DNA of 64,000 nucleotides from Dasyornis broadbenti (Eukaryota > Chordata > Aves > Passeriformes > Dasyornithidae), in contig VZRN01004184.1 in assembly GCA_013397935.1 (NCBI GenBank), forward strand, positions 1,440,681 to 1,504,680. The letters are read 5' to 3'. A program made the position numbers and the translations under genes. Under the pieces are notes generated by a model, which did not search any database, was not told the DNA's origin, and saw only the letters and a program-made list of their open reading frames with translations. This document shows, one piece after another, positions 39,439 through 51,700 of the stretch. The stretch's first letter is position 1, and the number at the start of each line of letters is the position of its first letter.

Positions 39439-39477
39439 CGTCAATGTTTGGTCATCCTTGTCTCCAGCATTAGGTGA
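39439..39477 (-). CDS. SLC24A2: SLC24A2 39-nt small exon of cytoplasmic loop
   Basis: This 13-codon exon encodes SPNAGDKDDQTLT and joins in frame to TKPRLQ of the next exon. Human NCKX2 has the comparable AARDKDEPTLPAKPRLQ at this place, so DKD and TL followed by KPRLQ anchor the match. The acceptor is preceded by ttttccctttcatgcag on the minus strand, and the donor is GTAGGC (39433-39438). Both ends are phase 0, so the exon could be included or skipped without changing the frame. Its small size and lower conservation make the exact start less certain than for the larger exons. The upstream exon carrying the end of the first membrane half is not found between 39478 and 64000. Confidence 0.88.
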
Positions 39478-42400
39478 CTGCATGAAAGGGAAAAAGAACA
39501 AAAGGAAGCGTCAGATGGAGCATACAGGGAATGGAAAGGCAGTAGAACATCACACGTCTGATCCTATGAATTCTGTTGTGACAGATTTTTGAACCACTCA
39601 AATTAAAGCATCCTACTGATCAAGTAAATCAGGGTAAATTTACAGTGCAGCGTGCAAGAGTCTTTTACTCTTGTTAGTTTCTTGGACAGGAACTGCTGTA
39701 ATTTCAGCCTGGCACACAGCAGCAGGACTGCAGATCACAACGTTCACTTCATACCAATTACCCAGGGAGGCAAACTCCGTGTACATCAACCAGTTTGAGA
39801 GTGTGAAGATTGAAGACTAAAGGCAACATGAAACTCAGGATTGACCAGCTGTTCCACAAAAAGCCTAAAAAAGAGTAACCTTGGTATTTTTCAGGAATAG
39901 ACTAGGCAAGGAAAGGAAAGAAATGTTTTTCACTTTAACCACTCCTTGCAATTACCATTCAGCCCAAACTGGCTGCTCTGATTAAGAGCAAGCAAGTGGC
40001 ACACACTGCCCTGCCCTGAAAATGAGAGTCTGAATGGGTCTTAGATTATTTTCTCCATCTCAAGGACTCTTCTTTAGTGCTATGTAATACACAGAAAGCA
40101 AATTACATCACAACTATTCTATGGAACAATTTTCCCCCATTCAGTGAAATCCTGTTTTTGGACATATATCAACAGCAATTTTTTAGACATGCCTTTTGGG
40201 TTAATTAGTCTTGAAGGTTAAGTGGAAGGCAAGCGGCTATGAGCAAACATGGATGACAGAGCAAATCCTTTCTATTCCATAATAAATAAAAGAATAACCA
40301 GAACTAAACCCTTTGTCAAAAATGTACTGCCACAGCTGAGAATATTAACTCAAAGAAAAGATAATCAGACCACAAAAAAATTTTTGTTCTGATACAGGAA
40401 CTACCTGTCTCCTCTAAAATAAATCTACCCTTATGTGAGAAAACATTAGGAAAAAAGTTTTACGGTCTATTGAAGAAAATTATCACAAAAAGAACTTTTA
40501 AAGGAATAAAAAGAAAAGGAAACAAAAGGAAAATAAAAAATATGTGTTCTAAAATGTCATTTAAAAAGTATATGCATCTTAGAAAATGTTGGCCTAATGT
40601 GTGCATATATATGGTTATATATTATACATCCTCATGTGTCTTTCAGATAAAAACCCACACAAATGAGCAAATCCACAATTTATATGTGAGTGTTTTGAGG
40701 GACTTTCATGGAAAAAAAATCCATCTCACAGCAAAATTTGCAAGAAAGTAAAAAGAACAAGCTGGGAAAAGCTTTTATTGCCTCCAAAAAAAAGCAATTT
40801 AGGATAGTTGAATCCTAAGGACCAGTGGCTATCATTTTAGAAGTAAAGTCTGTGATACTTGGATGACTGTGCAGAAATGGAACTTTAATAAAAATTAAAA
40901 AAAAATTTACTATTTGGAACTTTGATTTTCTGAAGATAGGAAATCAATTTTTTATTTTCAATATTAAATGATATGAGAACGTATACTTGATGAAACTGAG
41001 TAAATTGTACTTTCTATCTGGCAAAGGTCTGAAGACTGTTACTTGTCTTTATGAAAAAGATTTCATGTTGAAAGAAACACTTCTCGTTTATTTGAAAGGG
41101 AATAGGATGAAGCTGAATGAATGTATAAAAACAACTACTTGATAATTTGTACCATATAATTTAATTAGCATAAGATAATTAGATAATAAGCAGAAAGAAT
41201 AATGAAATACATGTTTCATATACATTAAGGAAACAAAAGTGTGAAATAATTTAATTATTTGCCAATACAAATTGGGGTATACACCATGAAATGGATTTTT
41301 TAAATAATTTTTTCCACACATGATTAGCCATGCAATTGTTTCTGAGTTTAAATTGCCACTCAAGTTATATTCTAGCAGAAATGTTCAGGACAACTTCAAA
41401 AACAGGAATGTAAACAACTGTTTGATATTTTAGGGATAGTAAATACTTATAATTCCTGGATTAAAACCTGGAGTAACAATAAAAACACCTTAAAATATTG
41501 TTTTAAACTATGGCAGTGAAAAATTCAGTTGTGCTGCTGTTTATAGTATTTGATGGCATTTTTTCCACACCAGGATAGAAAATTAAAATATTTTCCTATT
41601 GTTCATAGAGAATTCTGCATTTGCATGGTCTTTGCTATTTAATTTTGGTATCATACAATGCATGGGAAAGTATCTTAAAGTATATTTTTTTCCTTGCAGA
41701 AACATTTAGTATTTAGGCATCTTACATAGTCTTTTAATTTGAGACAACTTAAAAACTGGTCCAGTTGGTGGTGGTTCTATGCAGTGGGAGCAAATACTGT
41801 ATTTGTGGACACACTCAACGATGATTTTTTAAAGAAAATACAAATTTTCTGTGAAGACAGATTTGTTCTTAAATCATGGTAACTGTTGCATGTTAGCTCC
41901 CTCAGGATCAGAAAAAGATGAAAGTTCCATGTCTTATTCAGTACCTATATTTCTGAAGGTTTTACAAGTAAAAATTATCTTTTGCAACTACATGCTATAA
42001 CTTCTTTAAAACCATGCATTTATTATAATTTTGAAAAGTGAAAACAATGAATTCTAGCATACTTATTCAAAAGTATTTTAGGCACAATCCATCATCATGT
42101 TTTTATCAGGGTTATAAAATGATTAATCATTAGACAGATCACTAATTCTTTTTAGAGAATGCAATGGAGTTTTTGTTGGTTCTCCTATACGCCATGGCAG
42201 CCTGTAAGAATTTGTCCATCCTCCTACTGCTATTGATGATCATGTATTCAAGTTTGCTTCAGATGAGCTACATGTCTTAGAACATTTTATTTCAGGAAGA
42301 ATACATTAAAAAATGTCTACTTGTTATGGAGAAATGGTCTCTGGTATCCTTTTCACACATCTCTTTTCCTCAGTCACCTAAGTCCATCAGTGATTGAGCC

Positions 42401-45400
42401 TGACAACTTACTTGTCCTGTTTGGGAGCATATGCTGTTGAAAAACAGACTTTGGAGTAATTCAGCCAAGAGGTGACGCCTCACTAAGTACCTGGTGAGTC
42501 TCCCAATGCTTTCCTTTGAAATAAAGAGCATCAGGACAGTCAGAGGAGCAGAATCTACAAAAAGCTCTAGGTATTTGACACAGAATATCCCTGTTAACAA
42601 AAGATGGCTAGTAATTTGGATCATCCATTAGAGTGTGTATTCCAAAACCAGAATCAAAAAGCTGACTGCCTACGGCTCTAGTAGTTGTTCTCTAATTGAA
42701 GCTTCCATGTTAAAGATTCAATAGCCAGAAACAATCAGTGAACTGGGCTGCCCATTCTCTTCTCCTAACATGAGAAAAGCAGGCTGTCAAACAACATCAG
42801 GTAAAAATAAAATGGGATTTCAACACCCTTTCTGTAGTGTGGGTTCACATCTCTTTCCTGCTTGATAAATATTTTCAAAATATAGTAACAAATCAGCTTT
42901 TATGGGAATAATGGCATTTTGTGATGTTTGGTGGTTGGCAGTGTGGTGCTGAATGCAATATGGTGTCTCCAATTATTCCCAGACAGGAATTTGCATAATT
43001 GTCTCAAGATGCTTTCTAGTGAAGAATTTCTGCTGCTCTCTCTTATGCCTGTTTTAAAAAATGGCATTTGGACACTGCAACTTTACACTTGGCAGTGAGT
43101 CACCACTTGTAAGTCCTCAAGTAAATTACAGAACATAAGTTTTGTTGGAGCATTTTTCTAGGATTCTCTAATCTTTGCAAGACACTCTTAAGGTCTGTAG
43201 GGTTTTTTGTTACACTGAACTGCAGAAAAATAAGATAGATTTCAAAGGCAGCCACTGAAGTCAATCTAGTTAACCAAAGACAGTTTAGTTAATTTCTAAA
43301 AACCAGTACACTAAAGAGTGCTAATGACGTACTTGGAATAGAACTGTTCTGCATTTATTTGAAATTATATGGTAAGTCAGGTTATACATAACTAAAATCC
43401 AAGCAACGAATTCAGCTAGGTACATTTCAGAAATAAGCCTAATGAGCTTGGTGATGGAACCAAAAAATGAAGGTATTATTTTAGTTAGTTCTCTTAATAC
43501 ATACATCTTTGGATTTCACCAAATCAGAATCCCTTAGAGCTCCTTTGTGTGAATACTCCAAAACAATCCAAAGTTATAACCTCTGCCTACTTGATTGTTG
43601 GCTGTAAAGATCAAATCCTAGTGGTCTCAATATACTTCAACTAAAAAACTAGGTAACCATGGAAATAAAAGTTGACCATCACCACTACAGTCTACAGAGC
43701 TCTACAGAACCTCTGCCAGGTGCTACAGCGGGGCCAGTACGACTTTATAACTGAAGGTGACACACCTCATTACCCCACTCTCTAGCATCTTTTTGTAGAA
43801 AGGCTGTAAGTAACTGTAAGGGAGCATTTCCGTATTTAAGCTGTAGTAAACTGAAGGTAAGGATTTTAACTTACATATTACTGTTTAGACAGCAGTACCT
43901 GAATCCAGACTGTGAACTAACACTGCATATATAGGACCTTGGATCTTATTTAGAACAGAGGAAGAAAAAGCTTTAGTAAGCACACTGTAGAAAAATATAC
44001 TAAAGTTCCCTTTCCCTTTGCCTTCTTTCTTCTTTTCACCATTCTCTTTCCTAAAACTAAAATAAAACAGGGAGTTTTACATAAAGAAGCAGATTTCTGT
44101 ATTGTTGAGGAAAGTAAATATGATTCACAGCAACCACATCCAAAATTAATATTGTAAATTGAGGCTGTAAAGTTGCTTTACTCATCAAAATGAAGAATTT
44201 ATTAAATTAGAGGTTGAACTTGCAAAGACATTAAGCTGTACCACTGAAATGGAATATCTGGCTCAATTTACAACTGCTTGTTTACACGCATCTAGTGTGA
44301 AAGTTGCAGCTCTGGACAAAGGAAAATTGCTTTGTTAATTCAGATCAGTTGTCTCTTTTATGCCAGTCTGTTCGTGCAATTACCCAATGTGCATACACAT
44401 AGTGAATCCTCATAAATCTTCAGAAGAGATGCATCTTAGTTGATTTGAGCAGTGACAAATAGATAGTGTGAGCCATCAGTTGCTGAATCACATGCTAAAG
44501 TTAGGTCAATTGATTTAATTTCAGATATCTGTGCATCCCACTGTATGAAATAAGGCTCTTCCAGTCAGTCTGTATAACCAAATCATATGGTATTTAGTTA
44601 TTCAACATGTGTGAGGAAGAGTCTGCCCCATGTCTCTTACCTTCTCTGAACTTGCTTAAAGTCAGGTATCTTTGGCTTAGGGTAGCAATGTAATAGCTCA
44701 AGCTTAACGACTTCATGAGTTTTTAATCACCTTAATGTCAAAAGTAATTATGCAGTTTGAAGTTGTCCCTCTTATCCTCATTTCAAGACTTACCAATGAA
44801 GTCACCTTTTGCTATTTTTTGAGTCATATAATTTAGCACCATAGTTCTGTATATCTATATGACTCTCAGGAGGGCAAAATAATCCTGAAAAAGATAAATT
44901 TTAAAAAGAAATCTAAAGCTAGGTACTTAGTAGTCATTAGATACACATGCACACAAAACATGTGTTCACAAGTGACAGTTTAAGTACTTCTGTATGGATT
45001 TATGTGGCTAACTTTAAAATAGGTGGATTTAAAGTCTTAAATATGCTGCTACTTCATCAACAACATTACATGAGAAATCATTAGTGAGTGTTCCAAGTAT
45101 AAGTTCTCAAAACTTTAGAAGTTGAAGAAGTAAAACCACTCATGAAACAAGGAGCAAATTATAAGAAGGGGACAGGGAAGGTTTTAATCTGAACCGCAAC
45201 TAAATCATAGAGACTACTGTCAGGAGATGCTTGCTCTTAATTTCTCACAACTCATATCAAACATGAGTGACTTAGTAAGAAGCCAGCAACAAAAAGCATT
45301 TCCTGGTACTTCTGCTCGCCTAAATACAGAAAGGATCTGCTACAGATTATGGAGGTTTTAGAATTTGCCTTAGAAGTGGTCACAATAATTCCCAGAGGGG

Positions 45401-46375
45401 AAAGCGTCTGACAAATCTCAACTGTGGCTGTTGCTATGCTGATTTCCAACTCCTGAATAAATTTCACTGCAGTCAGTTGGTTGTATACTGCAGAGGATTC
45501 ATCACAAGGGCAAAAAGGCTGAAGTTTAACTGCCTTCCACCTCCAATGCCCTGGAGATCCTGAAGGACAGTTCCAGCTGCAGAGAAGAAATCAGCCTCCA
45601 CAGCCCACAGGGAAGAAATGCTGAATCAGCACATCCTCAGCTGCCCTTCTCATGTCCACCAAGATCTGCGCACTTCTCTCATCTATTTCACAGCTGCCTT
45701 TCCCCTCCAGGTGACTTTTTTGTTACCAGAATCTCTGCCGACTTTACTGTCTAGCTGGCAGAAATGCCTGATGTAGCTCTCAGGACAGTGATTGCAAGAA
45801 GAATATCAGCAAATGTGAGGGGAATATAAAATAATGAATGATACTAAGAAAGCTGGCTAGTATGAGTGGATGCTTCCCACAGTGTCAGAAAGGGACAGTG
45901 AACAGACCTTAGAACACTGGCCAAAGGGAAAGTTATCCTGTGGGACTATCCTATGGGACTACCTTTTCCATGGTACAGTAATAACGTTTAAAGTGTTCTA
46001 ACTCACACACTGAAAAAAAGGAGAGTGGGGATAAAGCAAAGCATCACCAGTACAATTAGTATTGAGGTACAAATGTTTCAAATAACTGTGTTTCAAAACA
46101 TAAAATCCTCATCCCTGGGAGCACACTGGCAGCTACGGGCTGCAGTACTGTGGGTGTCAGTTCTACACCAGTGTAATAGGCAAAATCTAGCAGTCAGCTT
46201 CTGTTCCTCCACGTCCCCATTTGTAAACTAGCAATAGAGACACTGTAAAGAACTTTGCTCTCATGAAGAGGGCTGATTGCTTTAGGAGCAGGTTACTGGG
46301 TATGACTGCCCTCTCTTCAGCAATTAACTGTGATCTTCCAGGGTTTGCGTCTCCTACTGAACACAACATAGAGGT

Positions 46376-46434
46376 TGTCGTGGTTTGGTAGATCTTGTGG
46401 GTGCCTGGCATTTGGCCAGGGTCAAACCACGACA
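46376..46434. mobile_element. 59-bp inverted-repeat element with 5-bp target duplication
   Basis: The element starts TGTCGTGGTTTG and ends CAAACCACGACA: perfect 12-bp terminal inverted repeats. It is flanked on both sides by the direct repeat GAGGT (46371-46375 and 46435-46439), the mark of an insertion. Inside lies a second inverted repeat, CCTGGC-ATTTG-GCCAGG, so the strand could fold as two stacked hairpins. TG...CA ends with a TGTCGTGGTTT start resemble the termini of avian endogenous retrovirus LTRs, and a 5-bp duplication fits the ERVL type. It is far too short to be a complete LTR and carries no gene. It may be an internally deleted LTR or a non-autonomous terminal-repeat element. Confidence 0.75.
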
Positions 46435-48344
46435 GAGGTTCATCTCAAGAAGCTACAAAGCAAAACTTCTTTGAGAGCAGCATCTTCAACAGCTACAGGT
46501 AACGGATCAAAATGTAACTTTTACAATGTTTTGTTAGCTACCAAACATCCAAGATCTTTAAAATTATTTTTGGACTATTTATGTCTCTAAAATGTCTGAG
46601 CCTATGGGTTTACAAGATTGTATGAGAATTCATGTAATCAAAGCAAACAGAACACTTGTGCTTTTTACATCCAACAGGATGTCAGATTGATTCTTCAACA
46701 TTGTAAGAGGAAAACAAACGAAAATAAGATGGTTTAATTTCTTTTTATTCACCCACTAACTGGATTATGTCACAAGTTCTCAGTTTTAAAATGTGAAACC
46801 AGACATCACATCCAAGACAAAACCAGATACTGCTAAAACAAAATATCTCCATTTTACCTATTTGACTCAACCATACGTCAGGCTCACTGTCCTTCTAACT
46901 GACATTGAATACCATCTGCCTCTATTTTCATCCTTCAGATAACCATTTTCAGTTTTTTCATCACTGCCTCTTAGGTCCTTCTTATCAAAAGGCACATGGA
47001 AATGTCATCTAAGCGTTTGTCTTACATCTAGTGTAGGGGTAAGAAATGCTAAGGAGAAAATCTTTTATGAAGAAATAGAAATGTTACAGAGAAACCTGCA
47101 GAGAAGAAACTAGCACTGTACTGCAAGCGTGCCTGATGCAGCTGTGGACAGAAAAGGAAGTAAATTTCCAAATTTCATCTACAACCAGAAAATAAAACTA
47201 AGTTTTCTTCAAATTAGGCGAAGAAAAAAGAGGACTACATTAGCTTCTGTCTTACTATGATTACTTCTGTCTTTTAACTATTTTTTTACAATGTTCTGCT
47301 TGGCATGAAGACGAAAGAGACCTAAGATTTGTGGCTCTGATATCAAAGAGCATCCCTGGGATTCTAGAGACCACCAGACATATTCTCGACAATGTACAAT
47401 ATGCACGTGCCAGGTTACTTTTAACTCCTTTGGAGCCAAGAAATGAAACTGAGGCAGAAAGTCCTGCATGACACTGTTCTTCCTAAATGCAGGGTTACAA
47501 CATTAGCACCTTAGATCAGTCCTCCTGCATTTTGGCTCTCAGTGTCTGGATCATTTGAGAAACTGTGTCTTACATGGCATAGCCAAGGACAGACAGAAAA
47601 TCTTTGCACTCACCTTCCTTCATCAGTCTGCTATTTCACACTGCCTTTCATACTACTGATTTGCCCCTACAACTATGAACCAGAAGCCTCCAGGGAAACC
47701 ACTGCCAGCGCAGAAGCAGTGGCTCTGTTGTTCTTCCCTGCAAAATCTGGTCCTCCCAGAACAGCTTCCTAATTAATATTTAAGGTAAACATACAGCTCC
47801 AAGGATAATTCTCCTTGTGATCAAAGAGAATAAGGCATTGGGGAGAGCAGATATGCTGGAGTTAGGAAGGACTTACATGGATGTAATAGGAGACCATAGC
47901 TACAGGAAAGCAAGAGAGAGTCCATGGTGAAGTAGTGAGGGTAGCAGCCTAAGCAGCTACTGGTCCTATCTCAGGCTCTGAGAAATATCTGAGAAATATC
48001 TGTATTTCACCCCTTTTTCCCATTTACAGCCTATGACGAAAGCATTTCTTTACTTGTAAGCTGCCACATAAGTTTCACTGCAAACCATGTAATTTCTCTG
48101 AGATTTTTGGTGGGAAATGTTATTTTGGACACCACCCAAAATCACAATCTGCAAGGTCTTTCAATTAGTGAGAGAAGAGAAACTCACAGTAACTCCATCC
48201 ATCTTTTACGTAATTCCATTCCACTACAATAAAAACTAAAGTCTGGTATCTCCAGGCACTGCAGAAGTCACCGTGCCATTACCTCCAGCTGTAATTATCC
48301 TTTTAGCCAGCAGTTACTCCCCAAATGCACAGTCTGCCTCTGTC

Positions 48345-48725
48345 ATAAAATCACAGAAACACAGAATATGCTGAGTTGGAAGGCACCCACAAGGATTATC
48401 AAACCCAACTCCTGGCCTTGCCCAGCACCATCCCCAAGTCACACCATGTGACTGAGAGCATAGTCCAAACACTTCTTGAACTCTGTCAAGCTGGTCACTC
48501 CTGATCACTCCCCTGAGGAGCCTGTTCCAGTGCCCAGCCACCCTCTGGGTGAAGAAGATGTTCCTAATATCCAACCTAAACCTCTGCTGACACAGCTCCC
48601 GGCAATTCCCTCAGGTCCTGTCACTGGTCACCACACAGAAGAGATCAGTGCCTGGTCTTCTGCTTCCTCTTTAGAGAAAGATGTAGACTGCAATGAGGTC
48701 TTATCCTCTCATGATTTTTCCCCGA
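48345..48725 (-). mobile_element. CR1 LINE 3' fragment
   Basis: The plus strand begins with atcacagaaacacagaatat followed by gctgagttggaaggcaccca, the reverse of the 3' end of the same CR1 type as the copy at 15935-17258. The ORF2 tail continues to about 48725. It is 5'-truncated, and the short open frames on both strands are remnants or shadows. Confidence 0.88.
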
Positions 48726-51700
48726 GAACCTGTGTTTCTTTCATTGTATCTTAGACTTTCCTGCTGCGTTTTTTTCCCTCCTATCTCATTGGCAGACACA
48801 TCAAACAATGCCCACGGAAATCGAGTCCACCAAGAACAGTTCTGTTTCAGGGACTGGCACACCGCTGTATCTGAGAGGGATGCTCCTACTGTTTCAGCTA
48901 TCTGCTTTCAATAGGAAAGATTAGCATGTTTTCGGCTTTAACAACACCCCAAAATAAATCCCTGCTTCCAGATAGTGCACATACTGCTGCATCTATAAAA
49001 ACCTGATTGCTCCAGGAGGGAACAATCTAGTTCTCCAGGATAAAATTTTAATAAAATTAAATTAGTCATAAAAAGAACTCTTTAACTTTAGGTAAAACAG
49101 AAATCAATAGATGTCTTGCAGTCCTAATCTGTCTGGAAGTAATCCATAAACTAAAAAATCCCCATTGCTATGAATCTACACATTTCTATTTCAACATGAT
49201 TTTGCAATCATTCTTGTAGGCATGTAAAAACTTCAGTAAACAATGCACACATGATTCTTTACACAACATTCACCTGAGATTCGGATAAGTGCAGTCTGTT
49301 TCAAGCTAAAATGCCAGTAAACATGGTTCTTTCATTTGGGAATTCATGAGTAGCCAATAAGGATTTTATGAATTCAAGTTAATTTTTATTATATGGGGTT
49401 CTATGCATGGTGTTTTACATTAACCAGCTTTTGTACTTGTAATGCTGACCAAGAGAGTCAAAAGAATCAACGTATTTGAATTGTAAATTCCAATTGTAAA
49501 ACAGTGTGTGGACAAAATGAGAAGAAACACTGATTAGAACTCCCTAAGTCTCTCTGCCTCCTGTTTGCTTCACTGGCAGTTTTACAGTAGATACCTCTGT
49601 GTATGTACATTTTTAATATGCTTCACCAATAGTATTATTGCAGTTGTGCTGTGGATGTTACTGGCAATATCTGAAGTGTGCTTGTTATATTAAAATCTTC
49701 TTTTTTGTTTCAAAACTGTGCTTATTAAAAGGGACAGAATCATTAGAACTGTCACTGTCGAATTCCTGTTAGCAGTGTTCTGTTTACAAACTGAGCTTTC
49801 CTATATACAATCACATAAATCTCCTCTCAAACCAATCATTTTTTCAATATTCTAGTTAAATCTGAGTTGTGAAAATCTTTGCATTCTGGTTCACAGAGAT
49901 TTAGCAGTTACATGACAAAAATTAAGAAGGTCAGATAAAATCACCACCTTAATAAAAAAATAACAAGTACAAGGGGACACTGGCATTTGTCCAACAGATC
50001 AAAACAACAAAAAAAAACCTGGCTTGATGTCTGATTTCACACCACTTTGAATTAATTTCATGAGATTAGCATAAAACTAAATTAATTGAGAGCAGGATCT
50101 GGTTGTGTATGCAGGAAAAGAGGTGATTTTTTTTCCATAGCACACTGAAAAAAGGTGTCCATCTCATAATTTGTTACATATAAAGCAAAAATGCATTGAA
50201 AATAAAAGATGCGTTTCACAATACAAATGTTTTCCACCTTCAGGGGTCTATTAGCTAACAGATTTTATTGTATTTGCTGCTATAAGAATCACTAAAGTCC
50301 TAATGATTTCAGCTATTAAATAAAAAGATTCTCTCTGGATGTTACTGCCTGCATATTGAGTTATGGTTATATCAAAGTTTATCTGTAGGAGGTGCTCCTA
50401 TTTTCACACCTTTTCCCAGACCTTTCCTGACAAGGGCTTTTCAAGTCATGCAGTCAGGCTCTACCTCCACCCTGCATATTGTCAGGATTTTGTCAGCTCA
50501 GCCTGGAGCATTTCCTAGTGAACAGCTGGATGCAAAAATTTTGAGACTTTGGTGTAGTTTAAAGTCACAGTGTCTGACACACAACACTGAGAGCTGAGCA
50601 AATTGGGGGCTCAAGATCCAGTTACTTACCCTTACAAGCCAGATCAAACTGCATTGATGATCTGGAGAATTCAACTGTTCCAACAAGACCAATTGCCTGA
50701 GTATTTTTGCAAAAAGCATTTAAGTCATTGCGTATCCTACCCACGCTAGTCAGCTCTCACAGCGATAGCTGTTAAAAAAAACAATGCACGTTTAAAATTG
50801 CTCTCCTAATGCTATAGCAAATCAGGATGAGTTGTGCCACTGTTTCTCCCAGAAGGACTGCCTGGCCGCTCCCCGTAGCAGCATCCAGGGCAGCTTCACA
50901 CACCACCAAGCAGTCACGCTGTGGCTCAGCCACGTGCCACACCACTCACCGCTTTCACTCCTGGCCCCCACTGCAGCCAGAGTCACAGGCAAGTAAGGAC
51001 AACATTATAAACTACTCTCTGAGCTCATTAAAGGATGGCAAAGCAGGAACTATAACAGGATTCCAACCCTTTCATGTCTCATTTCTATCTGAAAGCTTGC
51101 TCAGGTTGGGTATAAACAAGAGCTGCTCCTGTCGGCTGGATTAGTAGTGCCATCTGTGAAAAAAAGGGACTGGAGAATCGACCTGCGTGATTGCAGATTT
51201 TGTGGTACTAACAGAACCTATCACAGCATTTCCAGTCCCTAGCAATCTTTTGGGCACAGCTAGAGAATAGCAAAATACAAATTCGCATGGGGGCAAACTG
51301 GTCATTTCACCAAAGACTTTGGATCTTAAAGCTAACATAGAACCAAAGTTTTTGTACACCCTTTGGAAAAACTGCTCTCCAGATTCTTGTCAGTCCTGTG
51401 GAGAAGCTACATATTCTACATATATTAATTCAACTGATGATAATAAGTTGGCTAACACAACTATACAAGCAATTGCAATTATTTGCAATTGCATTAACAC
51501 AGAAAAGACTCATGCTTTGGTTTAGGCCACAGAAAATGACATGATATCTTGGATGAAAACAAGGCAAGAGATGGAAAACTTAAAAAGACAAAAATGCTGC
51601 CAAAACACAGAAAGTTCAAATTTTTGTTAGCCTGAAGAAGATGTGTTACCCACAGGATCAGTGGTGCTTTTCTCCTATATATCCTCTTATTAAATAAAAC

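Noticed and set aside
45480..45760. GC-richer segment that might be an exon
   Set aside because: All frames contain stops and no convincing acceptor-donor pair bounds an open segment.
45934..45960. Imperfect 13-bp tandem (tatcctgtgggac / tatcctatgggac)
   Set aside because: A single short duplication with no further copies; not meaningful as a repeat family or site.
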